In this document: positions 44,578-53,278 of the stretch, piece by piece | Position numbering within the stretch: the first letter of the stretch is position 1 | Layout of the letters: every line of letters begins with the position of its first letter | Assembly: GCF_900105625.1 (NCBI RefSeq) | Contig: NZ_FNSD01000001.1 | Location: 620,001-684,000 of the forward strand | Reading direction: 5' to 3' | Length of the DNA stretch: 64,000 bases | From: Terriglobus roseus | Lineage (GTDB): Bacteria; Acidobacteriota; Terriglobia; Terriglobales; Acidobacteriaceae | Notes under the pieces: generated by a model | What the model was told of the DNA's origin: nothing | Database searches by the model: none | What the model saw: the letters and a program-made list of their open reading frames with translations, nothing else | Position numbers and translations under genes: made by a program

Positions 44578-46558
44578 GAAGTATTCAAAAGCGTGGCCAA
44601 GCAGGACACCGGTATGGACCCTGACGGCGATCCTGCTGTCGTTCCTGTTCTTCGCTGCGGCAATCACCGTGCAGTACGAACAGAGCTGGACAGCGGCAGA
44701 GCGCCTCTATCTTTCGGACTACCTGAAGAGCGGAATGCTGGGTGAGGCCTCAGCGACATCGTCGAGCAAATACGTGCTGCTCGAGGCCGTGATCGCCAAG
44801 GGGCAACAGCGGCTCGTGCTGGGTAATGAAATCGAGCAAGCTTCGGATGACAACGGCAGGCCGGGCTATCGACTCACGGCCGAAGGAGTGAGGAACGGGA
44901 TCTCCCGGCTCACCTGGGTAACCGGCATCTTCAGAGACAGGACGCTGCACCGGGTGATGAGTGAAGCCATCTATGCGAATCACGAAGCCTGGGAGGCTTG
45001 CCAGAAGCCGTTCTATGCGACTGCCATGTTTTTTGCACTATCCCTAATCGTGGGAGTTCGGCAAGACCGGCAACGGCGAACGATTTGGAAACATGGTCGC
45101 CGTCTACGCGGACCGGAACTCGTCACGACAGCTGAGTTCAATAGAAAGCTCGGCAAAGCCAAGACCCTAGGGTTGCGACCGCCCGATGGCGTTGCGTTCA
45201 TTAACGAAGAGATCGGTTGGTACGACAAACTCTTCCGTAAAGCTCGGAGTCGCTGGGCGCGAATTCCGCGTGATCGCGAGGCTATGCACTTCCTGATCGT
45301 GGGTGACAGCGGCACTGGTAAGAGCGCGGCTATACGGCAAGTCCTTAGCCAAGTTTCCGATCGGGGTGAGGCAGCCATCGTGTACGACCCTGCGATGGAG
45401 TACCTGCCCCAGTTCTACAACGCTGCGCGCGGCGACGTGATTCTGAACCCGCTCGATGCAAGATGCCCGTTCTGGATGCCCGGCGACGAAGTTCCGCACG
45501 AAGCCGAGGCCCTGACACTGGCAGTCAGCCTGTTTCCTGACCAGGGCCGTGAAAACCGCTTCTTCGTCGAAGCTCCGCGCAAGATCTTCGCGCACTTGAT
45601 CAACCTCAGGCCGACACCGCAAGAACTCACGTACTGGATGAGTAACGCCGAGGAGATCGACAAACGAATCGAAGGCACGGAGATGGCGGCCATGATCGAC
45701 CGTGGGGCTGCGAACCAGCGGAGTGGTGTGCTTGGATCACTGAACATGGTCGCGGATGCGTTCAAGCTGCTTCCTCCAGAGCGCGAGACTAGGCAACGGT
45801 GGAGCACCGTTGAATGGGCCAAAGAGCGTAAAGGCTGGGTCTTCATCACATCGAAGCCAACGATGCGCGAGCGCATGCGGCCACTGGTGAGTTTGTGGCT
45901 TGATCTCCTCGTGCTCCGGATGATGAACGACGACAATACCCGGCGCAAGACCTGGTTCGTCCTCGACGAGTTGGCCAGCTTGCAGCACCTGCCTCAACTG
46001 AAAACGGCGGTGACCGAAAACCGTAAGTCAGATAATCCGATTGTCATGGGCTTTCAGGGGAAGGCGCAGGTGGAGGCGATCTATGGACATGTCGCCGAGG
46101 CAATGCTGAGCCAGCCTGCTACGAAGATCTTCTTGAAGACGAGCGAGCCGAACGCTTCGGAATGGATATCGAAAGCCATTGGGGAGGTCGAAGTCGAACG
46201 TTTTCGCGAATCACGCACGAAGAGTATGTTTCCTCGTGGACGCGAGAGTGAACAGCGTGACATCACACGTGAGCCCCTTGTGATGGCATCCGAGGTTGGT
46301 GGCCTCGCTCCATTGCACGGTTTCCTCAAGCACGGCAACCTCGTCGTGCAAATGCGTTTTCCTTATATCGAGCTGCCGAACCACACTGAAAAGTTTGTAG
46401 AGCGGAAGATCAAGACGGCTCAGGCAGAGTCAACGCATGGATCGGTTGTCGATCAGGAACAGACCGCACAGCCGGTCCCACGACGAACAGCGCCACGGAG
46501 GGTATCGACGGCCCACTCTCAGGCAGAACTGAACGAGCAGCATCCATACTTCGAGTGA
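44558..46558 (+). CDS. Type IV coupling protein (TraD/TrwB-like)
   Basis: From ATG 44558 (GGAGGAGG about ten bases upstream) the ATPase has 666 residues. There are two membrane helices (about 20-42 and 150-168) with a periplasmic loop, Walker A GDSGTGKSAAI near 248, Walker B TWFVLDELASL, and a TraG/TrwB RecA-like core (NPIVMGFQGKAQVEAIYG). Such proteins bring the relaxase-DNA complex to a type IV secretion channel. No channel genes are in the island, so it must use a helper's. It sits between the MobC-like and relaxase genes (7-bp gap). Confidence 0.92.
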   Translation: MADWGRKKYSKAWPSRTPVWTLTAILLSFLFFAAAITVQYEQSWTAAERLYLSDYLKSGMLGEASATSSSKYVLLEAVIAKGQQRLVLGNEIEQASDDNGRPGYRLTAEGVRNGISRLTWVTGIFRDRTLHRVMSEAIYANHEAWEACQKPFYATAMFFALSLIVGVRQDRQRRTIWKHGRRLRGPELVTTAEFNRKLGKAKTLGLRPPDGVAFINEEIGWYDKLFRKARSRWARIPRDREAMHFLIVGDSGTGKSAAIRQVLSQVSDRGEAAIVYDPAMEYLPQFYNAARGDVILNPLDARCPFWMPGDEVPHEAEALTLAVSLFPDQGRENRFFVEAPRKIFAHLINLRPTPQELTYWMSNAEEIDKRIEGTEMAAMIDRGAANQRSGVLGSLNMVADAFKLLPPERETRQRWSTVEWAKERKGWVFITSKPTMRERMRPLVSLWLDLLVLRMMNDDNTRRKTWFVLDELASLQHLPQLKTAVTENRKSDNPIVMGFQGKAQVEAIYGHVAEAMLSQPATKIFLKTSEPNASEWISKAIGEVEVERFRESRTKSMFPRGRESEQRDITREPLVMASEVGGLAPLHGFLKHGNLVVQMRFPYIELPNHTEKFVERKIKTAQAESTHGSVVDQEQTAQPVPRRTAPRRVSTAHSQAELNEQHPYFE

Positions 46559-46565
46559 GGCGGCC

Positions 46566-49325
46566 ATGGTCACCCTCTCCAAACCGATCAGCTCAGGCCA
46601 GGCGCAGGCGTATCACCGTGAGGAATTCTCCAATGCCAAAGAGAACTACTACACCGATGGCGAACGTGTGCGTGGCGAGTGGCAGGGTAAGCTCGCGGAG
46701 CAATGGGGACTGTCAGGCGAGGTGCAGGAACAACAGTTCGCCTTCCTTTCGGAAGGTCAACATCCCGTAAGCGGCGAGCAGCTTGTGCGTCACCAGACAC
46801 CACGCGAATACCAGAACGAGCGCGGCGACAAGGTGCAATCCATGGAACACCGAGCAGGTTGGGATGCGACTTTCAGCGCCCCGAAGTCAGTATCACTGAC
46901 CGCATTGGTCGGTGGCGATGTTCGCGTCCGCGAAGCACATCGAGAAAGCGTGCGAACTGCCCTCAATGAGATGGAGAATTACGTGCAGGCTCGGATCGGT
47001 GGCAATGCGCCCGCGCAGACGACAGGCGCGTGGGCCGTCGCCAAATTTGAACACGATAGCAGCCGCCCGGTTGATGGTTATGCAGCGCCGCAGCTCCACA
47101 CACACGCCGTCGTCTTCAACGTAACGGAAGCAGCTGACGGCAACGCCCGCGCATTGCAACCCCAAGAGCTTTACAAAACCCAGCAGTATGCCACTGCGGT
47201 GTATCGCTCGGAGCTGGCAGCACATCTCCAGGAGCTTGGCTACGAAATCGAACGCGGCGAACATGGGCAACCGGAAATTAAGGGCTACTCACGTGAATAT
47301 CTAGAAGCGTCGAGTCCACGCCGCAAACAAATCCAAGAACACTTGGAGGCTGCCGGGCGCAGTGGTGCAGGAGCCGCACAGATCGCGGCACACCAAACCC
47401 GCGATGCGAAGCAACCGCTGTCTCATGATGAGGTGCGAACCCAGCATCGGGTAATGGCTGCAGAACATGGCCAGCAACCGCAGCGCGTGTTGCATGAAGC
47501 CGCGCATCGCGCGGGAACCGTGCTGATACCGGAGGAAGCTCAACGTGCGGCTCATGAGGGGATGAGCTATGCACGCGAGCGTGGCATGGAGCGTGAAGCG
47601 GTTGTGGATGAGCGCTCTCTGATCCGTGACGCGCTCAAACACACGATGGGCGAAGCTCGTTTGCCAGAGGTCCGCTCTGAGTTCGATAGACGTGTAACGG
47701 CTGGAAATCTGATTGAGCTGGAGGGCAGGGCTGGATCCGCATCACGCGCATACACCACGCGCGAGATGCAGCGGTACGAGGGCGAACTTATTGAGCGCAT
47801 GAAGGAGGGACAAGGCACACGCGAGGTCCTAGTCGACGGCAACATCCGCCAACAGGTCATGCAAGAACATCGGCATCTGAGCGTAAGCCAGCGGGATGCG
47901 GTCGAGGCAGTCCTCACCAATCGTGATCAGATGATGGCGTTGGAGGGTGTCGCGGGCGCTGGAAAGACCACATCTCTCACAGCCGTCCGAGAAGCTGCAG
48001 AACGCGGAGGATTCCGAATCGAGGGTCTCGCCCCAACCTCGCGAGCTGCACAGAAGCTGGCCGAATCTGGAATTGAGACGCAAACTTTACAGCGTCATCT
48101 CGCACGTGGCGAATCGTCTGAGGATGGGCGGAAGCGGCTCTATGTGGTGGATGAATCCAGCATGGCTAGCACCCAGCAGCTTCACACTTTCGTCGAGCGG
48201 CTTAAGGCGGAGGACCGCGTGCTGTTCGTGGGTGACACTAGACAGCATGAGGCTGTCGATGCCGGTCGACCTTACGCGCAGTTGCAGGACGCTGGTCTGC
48301 GCTCAGCACAACTCGACCAGATTATTCGCCAGAAAGATCTGGCATTGAGAGAAGTAGTCGAACAGCTTGCACGCGGTGAGGTGCGCACTGCGATCGGGAA
48401 TCTCGACCAGCAGGGCCGAGTCATCGAGATCAAAGATCGCTCTGAGCGCATTGATGAGATCGCTCATGAATACGTACGCTCTCCAGAGCAGACGTTGGTT
48501 GTTTCACCGGACAATGAATCTCGACGTGAGATCAATCAGCGCATCCATACGGAGATGCAGGCGCAGGGCAAAGTTAGTGGCGAGGAGTATCGCGTCCATG
48601 TGCTGCATGCGCGGCAAGACATGACAGGTGCTGATCGGCAATACGCGCAAAACTATGTAGAAGGCGATGTCATCCGATACGCGAAAGGAAGCAGGCCTCT
48701 CGGAATCCAAGCCGGAGAGTATGCCCGCGTTATCGGTTCCAACCGAGAGACGAACACGGTAACGGTGAAGCATCATGGCGGCGTTGAACTCAGCTACGAT
48801 CCCCGGCGTCTACAAGGTGTCACAGTCTATCGCGATCATGAACGCAGCTTCGCCCAAGGTGACCGCATCCAGATGACTGCACCATTCCATGAACAGAAGC
48901 TTGCGAACCGCGAACTCGGCACGGTGGAGAAGATTGACAAAGATGGCAACCTGACACTGAAGATGGATTCGGGACGCAGGGTAGCCTTCATTGCGAAACA
49001 GCATCCGCATCTTGACTACGGGTATGCGGTGACGAGTCATAGCAGTCAAGGACAGACAGCCGACCGTGTACTGATCCATGTGGACTCTTCGCAGTCGCAC
49101 GGCGAGTTGTTGAATAGCCGCATGGCCTACGTGTCCGTCTCCCGTGCTCAGTTCGACGTCAAAATATACACGAATAATGCTCGGGCGATGGATCGGGAAC
49201 TGAGTAGGAACTTGACCAAATCCACGGCGCTTCACGAATCCCAGGGATCGGCTACTCCTGAATGGGAGGGGATAGCCCGTCCGGCTTCGACTCAGGAAAG
49301 ATCACACAGTTTCGGCTTGAACTAG
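46566..49325 (+). CDS. MobF-family conjugative relaxase with helicase domain (TrwC-like)
   Basis: A 919-residue protein. The relaxase domain (1-300) has candidate nicking tyrosines Y16 and Y28/Y29, the string EWQGKLAEQWGLSGEV shared with TrwC, the SAPKSVS block, and metal-binding His in FEHD (H163) and QLHTHAV (H178, H180). From about 430 an SF1 RecD-like helicase follows: Walker A EGVAGAGKTTSL, Walker B YVVDESSMAS, motif III FVGDTRQHEAVDAG and motif V/VI TSHSSQGQTADRV. It nicks oriT, stays bound to the 5' end and unwinds the strand for transfer. The family call MobF is firm. Confidence 0.95.
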   Translation: MVTLSKPISSGQAQAYHREEFSNAKENYYTDGERVRGEWQGKLAEQWGLSGEVQEQQFAFLSEGQHPVSGEQLVRHQTPREYQNERGDKVQSMEHRAGWDATFSAPKSVSLTALVGGDVRVREAHRESVRTALNEMENYVQARIGGNAPAQTTGAWAVAKFEHDSSRPVDGYAAPQLHTHAVVFNVTEAADGNARALQPQELYKTQQYATAVYRSELAAHLQELGYEIERGEHGQPEIKGYSREYLEASSPRRKQIQEHLEAAGRSGAGAAQIAAHQTRDAKQPLSHDEVRTQHRVMAAEHGQQPQRVLHEAAHRAGTVLIPEEAQRAAHEGMSYARERGMEREAVVDERSLIRDALKHTMGEARLPEVRSEFDRRVTAGNLIELEGRAGSASRAYTTREMQRYEGELIERMKEGQGTREVLVDGNIRQQVMQEHRHLSVSQRDAVEAVLTNRDQMMALEGVAGAGKTTSLTAVREAAERGGFRIEGLAPTSRAAQKLAESGIETQTLQRHLARGESSEDGRKRLYVVDESSMASTQQLHTFVERLKAEDRVLFVGDTRQHEAVDAGRPYAQLQDAGLRSAQLDQIIRQKDLALREVVEQLARGEVRTAIGNLDQQGRVIEIKDRSERIDEIAHEYVRSPEQTLVVSPDNESRREINQRIHTEMQAQGKVSGEEYRVHVLHARQDMTGADRQYAQNYVEGDVIRYAKGSRPLGIQAGEYARVIGSNRETNTVTVKHHGGVELSYDPRRLQGVTVYRDHERSFAQGDRIQMTAPFHEQKLANRELGTVEKIDKDGNLTLKMDSGRRVAFIAKQHPHLDYGYAVTSHSSQGQTADRVLIHVDSSQSHGELLNSRMAYVSVSRAQFDVKIYTNNARAMDRELSRNLTKSTALHESQGSATPEWEGIARPASTQERSHSFGLN

Positions 49326-49647
49326 AAGTGAAAAGATCGAGATCAGTCGCCTCAAGTAGTTCAACCTCATCCCCACCGCAAATCCCAGACATCGTCGCGC
49401 CCTTGATTGCGGTGGGCGAAGAGTGCGTCTTGTGTAGTGGATGATCCGATCATCGCCTCTTCCAAGATGAACGTCTATCAACACACGCGATCAAAACGGA
49501 TACAAGCTCAGTTCGACGACCGATAGGCCTTTGACACCAGCCTACAAACGTAGGGCAAGCTCCAGTACGGAATTGCTGATTTAAGCCTCAGACAGATTCC
49601 CGCACTGGCCTCGCCGGGTTCTATTCATGTACTTGCTGCTCCCACTC
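49326..49647. other. Gene-free region after the relaxase
   Basis: About 320 bp with no supported gene. It contains a 10-bp perfect inverted repeat, CCCACCGCAA (49372-49381) and TTGCGGTGGG (49407-49416), with a 25-base spacer and no T-run. This may act as a terminator-like structure or protein site. Confidence 0.5.
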
Positions 49648-49887
49648 CTAATTTTGCGGCGGCGTGGGAGACGGAGGCGGCGTTGGAGTAGGGGGAGGTG
49701 TCGGGCTCGGCGGCGGCGTGGGTTCAGGATGAGGCGTCGGCAGCGGTGCTTGGCGCTCTGTTGGATCTCTGGGTGTATTGCCGCAAGTCGCGCAATCAGT
49801 GTTGCGCTGCGGTGGGCCCGACGTGTTGAGAGGCTGAGCGATAGGTTGTAAGGTCGACAGGATAAGGAGCGACACTGCGAATAGCAT
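49648..49887 (-). CDS. Small secreted proline-rich protein
   Basis: The 79-residue product starts at ATG 49887 with GGAGG eight bases upstream. It has a short signal peptide (MLFAVSLLILSTLQPIAQ), a CATC pair (TDCATCGN) in the middle, and a C-terminal run of Thr-Pro repeats (TPPPSPTPPPTP and similar, about 30 residues). The repeat region makes it intrinsically extended. Entry-exclusion, surface or envelope-spanning functions are all possible; I do not recognise a family. Confidence 0.65.
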   Translation of the reverse strand: MLFAVSLLILSTLQPIAQPLNTSGPPQRNTDCATCGNTPRDPTERQAPLPTPHPEPTPPPSPTPPPTPTPPPSPTPPQN

Positions 49888-50028
49888 GGGTTACCTCCGG
49901 TGTGCGGAATGCTATGAGCCAAGAATTGATATTGTCAATCTTTTTTGAAAAACACGTGCTAAGGAACAGGATTCTACCGCCAGGGGCGAGCCTTGCTTCG
50001 CTTAGGAGCGATGCAACCTCCTCCATGG

Positions 50029-50709
50029 CTACCTGACCTTTGCGCTTGCAGTCTTTTCTTTGATTTTTTGCGGGGATACTTTCTTCCACGCCGTGTCACT
50101 GAATCTGTGAAGTTCTTCAGACCGGATCGCCAAGAATGACGGAGTATATCCGGGGTAGCCATTTTCTAAATCCCTAGCTGCTTGCACAGCTTGCGCTGTG
50201 TCCACGCCAAATCCCAAAGTGTCTAGCTGAATAGCCAAGCCTGCCCAATGGACATTTCGGTAGTCCGGGAGCGCTGGTTGAAAAGCTTGATCACCGCGCG
50301 CGACTCTCCATACATAGGTACGCTGGATGTCCACACCAGCTTGCGGACCTCTCACTATATTGCCGATCCGGAAATCGAGTTCATTTAAGCGGAAGTCGAA
50401 CTCTGCGAGAAGTTTTCTAGCGTTTTCATACTTTGCTTCCTTCTCATGTTGCGCTTGATTCCAGTATGTGATCGCGCCGCCCAACCCTGAAACAAAGATC
50501 GCTCCGAGGAGGAACAACGCGAACTGGGAGTTCAGAAAGCTCCAGAGAGTCAATGGTTGCGCTGCTTTTGATTTCTGTTCTGCAGCCAACTCTTCCCTTA
50601 TCAGGAGCCTGGCTTTTTCCTCTAAATAAATCGCTTCCCTTGTGCTCTTAGAGATGACCGGTTTATGCAAAGTTGGCATTCGAACGTTCTCCGCAGGAGT
50701 TTTGCTCAA
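50029..50709 (-). CDS. Single-pass membrane protein of unknown function
   Basis: The 226-residue protein has a charged, helical N-terminal region (residues about 20-48, rich in Glu/Lys), one membrane helix (LWSFLNSQFALFLLGAIFVSG, about 55-76), and a soluble domain of 150 residues with a helical start (EKEAKYENARKLLAEFDFRL). No family is recognised. It lies between a small Pro-rich protein and an excisionase-like gene, all leftward, and may be part of the island's accessory functions. Confidence 0.65.
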   Translation of the reverse strand: MSKTPAENVRMPTLHKPVISKSTREAIYLEEKARLLIREELAAEQKSKAAQPLTLWSFLNSQFALFLLGAIFVSGLGGAITYWNQAQHEKEAKYENARKLLAEFDFRLNELDFRIGNIVRGPQAGVDIQRTYVWRVARGDQAFQPALPDYRNVHWAGLAIQLDTLGFGVDTAQAVQAARDLENGYPGYTPSFLAIRSEELHRFSDTAWKKVSPQKIKEKTASAKVR

Positions 50710-50969
50710 AGTGGGGCGTGGTTGACCGCTTGGTAACAGTTGTAAATCGACAGCCTATCCTACACAATCAATCACCGTGACACCTAGCAGTAACTGGCCT
50801 GTCGAGGTGGCCTGATAGCTCTATCTCCTGTGCCCAACGGGCGCGTAGTTCGTTTGCGAGTTCTCTGACCAAGAAGTTGCTGCAACGCTGGGTATTCGCT
50901 AGATATGCTCCGCCCAAGAAGCTTCTGCAACGTGCTGTTTCCAGCTTCGAGATGGCCAAACGCGGTCCT

Positions 50970-51251
50970 TCAGTACGTTCTTCGCGTTCTCTTCGCTGTG
51001 CCTTTCTTCGCTGTATCTGTCTTCCCGGTGGTTTCCTTCGGCGGCCTGCCGCTGGGGTTCGCGACGAACGCTTCCACTTCAGAACGCCGCACAAGCTTGC
51101 GGCCCGCCACTTCCATACTTTGGAGTCGGCCACTTTGGACAAGCTGACGTATTCGCTCTTGGGATATTCCCCGGATGCGCGCAGCTTCGGCTTGGGAGAT
51201 CCAGTCCGTCAAATCTCCGTTCCCATCGCTATTTACTCTTGAACTATTCAA
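50970..51251 (-). CDS. Excisionase-like helix-turn-helix protein
   Basis: The 93-residue frame holds a MerR/Xis-type winged helix: WISQAEAARIRGISQERIRQLVQSGRLQS followed by VAGRKLVRRSEVEAFV (quoted in two parts). The tail is Lys/Thr/Arg-rich. Excisionases of this type bind near att sites and steer tyrosine integrases to excision, though such HTH proteins can also be plain regulators. The apparent start is TTG 51251 without a good ribosome-binding site and inside a perfect palindrome; the real start may be the TTG at 51212. Confidence 0.75.
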   Translation of the reverse strand: MNSSRVNSDGNGDLTDWISQAEAARIRGISQERIRQLVQSGRLQSMEVAGRKLVRRSEVEAFVANPSGRPPKETTGKTDTAKKGTAKRTRRTY

Positions 51252-51255
51252 GAGT
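51235..51255. promoter_or_regulatory. Perfect 21-bp palindrome at the divergent HTH promoters
   Basis: Arms ACTCTTGAA (51235-51243) and TTCAAGAGT (51247-51255) with spacer CTA. It lies between two divergent genes that both encode HTH proteins and is most simply an operator for one of them. Confidence 0.65.
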
Positions 51256-51370
51256 TATTGCTACGATCTTGGAGAGTTCGCTCACGGTTCAACTATAGCC
51301 GCGACGGCGCACCCTCGTGCGTCTACGCAAGCCCTTGTTTCCAAACAGCTCTCTTCTCTGGAGGTCTGGC

Positions 51371-52120
51371 ATGAAATGGGATTATCGGCATCACTTACTC
51401 CTGCAGATCGAGATGCTGCGCGGGGACGTATCGCACGAAGAACTGAGTGAGAGGTTGGGTGAGACGGCCGAGCGATGCCTTGCCCGATACCTTGCGGGGA
51501 AGCAACCCATCTACGAAAAAGATTTGATTCTCATCGCGAAAGCAGTTGACGTGGCTCCGCAGATGCTCGCCGAAGCCTGGGCGTCTTCCCTGGGTTTGCG
51601 GGTGTCCTCCACCGACGGTGTCGGTCAGATGTACCGCAGAGCATACGACCGCTGGCGGCACCATTCCCGAATCTGTGGTGTGCCATCAAGTCCTTCTCCA
51701 ATGGCCATCATTCGGGCAAAGTATGCCCATCGACTGCCAAGGAAGATTCCTTCTCTTTGGTGTGGCTCTCACTTCCTAAACCGATCGAGGAAGGACACGC
51801 TTGCAAATAGAGCGCGTTTCGCTCGCGCTTACAAGATGTTGTTGGAGTCCGTGCACGACAGGAAGTCCCACAGGGAAATAGGTGCCCGACACGGTATCAG
51901 CGGCGAGAGAGCACGACAACTGATGGTTGATGCGGCATATACATGGGCCAGAAGCGAGAAGATTGACCTCTCCGACAGATCTGTTGGCTTCAAGAAAGAG
52001 GGCGCGCTTATTCGGAATCTGTATGCGGCGTTGAGGTTCTTTGCCAGACAGGAATTCAATGCTCTCGCGGCCGAAGACTCCCTTCGCGGGATGCTTCCAA
52101 ACAGGGACAAGTCTCTCTGA
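51371..52120 (+). CDS. HTH regulator with sigma-like C-terminal helix-turn-helix
   Basis: From ATG 51371 (GGAGG eight bases upstream) the protein has 249 residues. The N-terminal 70 residues resemble a Cro/CI-type HTH (HEELSERLGETAERCLARYLAG, in two parts). Residues about 165-190 (SHREIGARHGISGERARQL) look like sigma-70 region 4. The middle contains basic and aromatic residues. It could be an island regulator acting at the palindrome upstream. I do not know a named family with this arrangement. Confidence 0.65.
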   Translation: MKWDYRHHLLLQIEMLRGDVSHEELSERLGETAERCLARYLAGKQPIYEKDLILIAKAVDVAPQMLAEAWASSLGLRVSSTDGVGQMYRRAYDRWRHHSRICGVPSSPSPMAIIRAKYAHRLPRKIPSLWCGSHFLNRSRKDTLANRARFARAYKMLLESVHDRKSHREIGARHGISGERARQLMVDAAYTWARSEKIDLSDRSVGFKKEGALIRNLYAALRFFARQEFNALAAEDSLRGMLPNRDKSL

Positions 52121-52338
52121 GACCCATCACGAAGTGGGCTGCTCTGGAGCGTTATAGGTGCGGGCTTGTCAGTTGAGGGACCGCTAAAGATGGTCTCGCG
52201 ATCCAAACGAAGAAGGGACGTCGCCTCCGGGCGGTGACCAAGTCGCCGCCGCCCTGACGTGGATCTCTTTGAATTCATCAACCGCGCGGCTAATGACGGC
52301 ACTTCCGTTATGAATCAAATCGAGGGAGGAAGGCAAGG

Positions 52339-52650
52339 ATGGCTAGCCGCAATCGTGCTGTAGTGGTCATTGATGAGGCCGCAGGGAAACGGATAAAGCA
52401 GCTCGCTCTAGAAGAGCCCTACCCAAGATCTGATCACGTCTACCTCACCGTTGAGTTTGATGATGCGACAGAGGTTCTGATTGAATTGAGCTGTGGCCTT
52501 CTCTTCGGGGTCATTCATCTTGATAAAGATGCCCGCGGAGATCTGGCGCCCACGAGCCGCAGAGTTCACGGATCGATTCAAGCACTCGAAAAGAGATCGA
52601 AACAAATCAAGGATCAGCAACAGAAGGTTGTCACCGAGGAACCCTCATGA
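52339..52650 (+). CDS. Small protein of unknown function
   Basis: A 103-residue soluble protein starting at ATG 52339 with GGGAGGAAGG upstream. It has a mixed alpha/beta middle (YLTVEFDDATEVLIELS) and a charged helical tail (EKRSKQIKDQQQKVV). No family is recognised. Its stop overlaps by 4 bp (ATGA) the start of a 35-codon frame, and a further small gene follows, so these form a small operon. Confidence 0.65.
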   Translation: MASRNRAVVVIDEAAGKRIKQLALEEPYPRSDHVYLTVEFDDATEVLIELSCGLLFGVIHLDKDARGDLAPTSRRVHGSIQALEKRSKQIKDQQQKVVTEEPS

Positions 52651-52754
52651 AACTGTCCGTAAGAGAGCTTCCAGAAGCGATTGCAGTCCGTTTCTATGCG
52701 GACTTCGACGTCAAGATTCAGCCCAAAGAGATTTCGCAGCTTACGAGAAGATAA
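52647..52754 (+). CDS. Possible 35-residue protein, translationally coupled
   Basis: The frame MKLSVRELPEAIAVRF... ends RR-stop at 52752-52754 and begins in the ATGA overlap with the preceding stop. The overlap favours real translation by re-initiation. The peptide is amphipathic and charged, with no known match. It could instead be the N-terminus of a gene broken by a frameshift before the next one at 52812. Confidence 0.4.
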   Translation: MKLSVRELPEAIAVRFYADFDVKIQPKEISQLTRR

Positions 52755-52811
52755 AGAGGGCTCCTACAGGCCATAGCCGCTTCCCCTGCGACTTTGCGGA
52801 GGATTGCTCGT

Positions 52812-53111
52812 ATGAGCTTGGAAACAGACCTTGCAGGGCTCACAGGCCGACACCTGAGCGGACTGTTTGACGGCCCAGACAATGAAGAGATACTGCAGTG
52901 CGTTCTGCTATGTCTCCCTGATGTCGAAAGAATCTATTGGCAAGAGCTGCAAAATGCCCCTGGCGATGTGCTTCACGACGCGATCACGCCTGTGTTCTTG
53001 GCATTCGAGGCGAGGCTGCGAGTCGCCGGAATTGAGGAACGGTCCACCGACGTTGAGCCATGCAAGAAGACAGTCGGTCCGATCCTTGATGTCCACGATC
53101 TAGGACAGTGA
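52812..53111 (+). CDS. Small protein of unknown function
   Basis: A 99-residue acidic protein from ATG 52812 (GGAGG nine bases upstream; an in-frame TTG at 52794 is less likely). Contains ERIYWQELQNAPGDVLHDAI and FEARLRVAGI. It is mostly helical by appearance. No family is recognised. It lies 167 bp before the recombinase gene on the same strand. Confidence 0.6.
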   Translation: MSLETDLAGLTGRHLSGLFDGPDNEEILQCVLLCLPDVERIYWQELQNAPGDVLHDAITPVFLAFEARLRVAGIEERSTDVEPCKKTVGPILDVHDLGQ

Positions 53112-53278
53112 ACAGAGCATCCTCAATGTGCATCGGTATTTGGAGCTCGCTTGGAGCCTCGGGCGGATCATGACCCCTCGCGTGCGATCAGATGAAAAAT
53201 CCTTAAATTTTCGGGAGGTGTTATAGCGAAAAGTTGAACGATGGGAGTACGCTCCACATGCCGTGGAGTACCCCTCCG

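Noticed and set aside
50768-51142. 124-codon leftward frame overlapping the excisionase-like gene
   Set aside because: Low-complexity Arg-rich start that is another frame of the HTH gene; no ribosome-binding site or known domain.
53241-53273. Inverted repeat CTCCAC-ATGCC-GTGGAG near the recombinase start as a crossover site
   Set aside because: Only six perfect arm bases and it overlaps possible start codons; too weak to call a res or att site.
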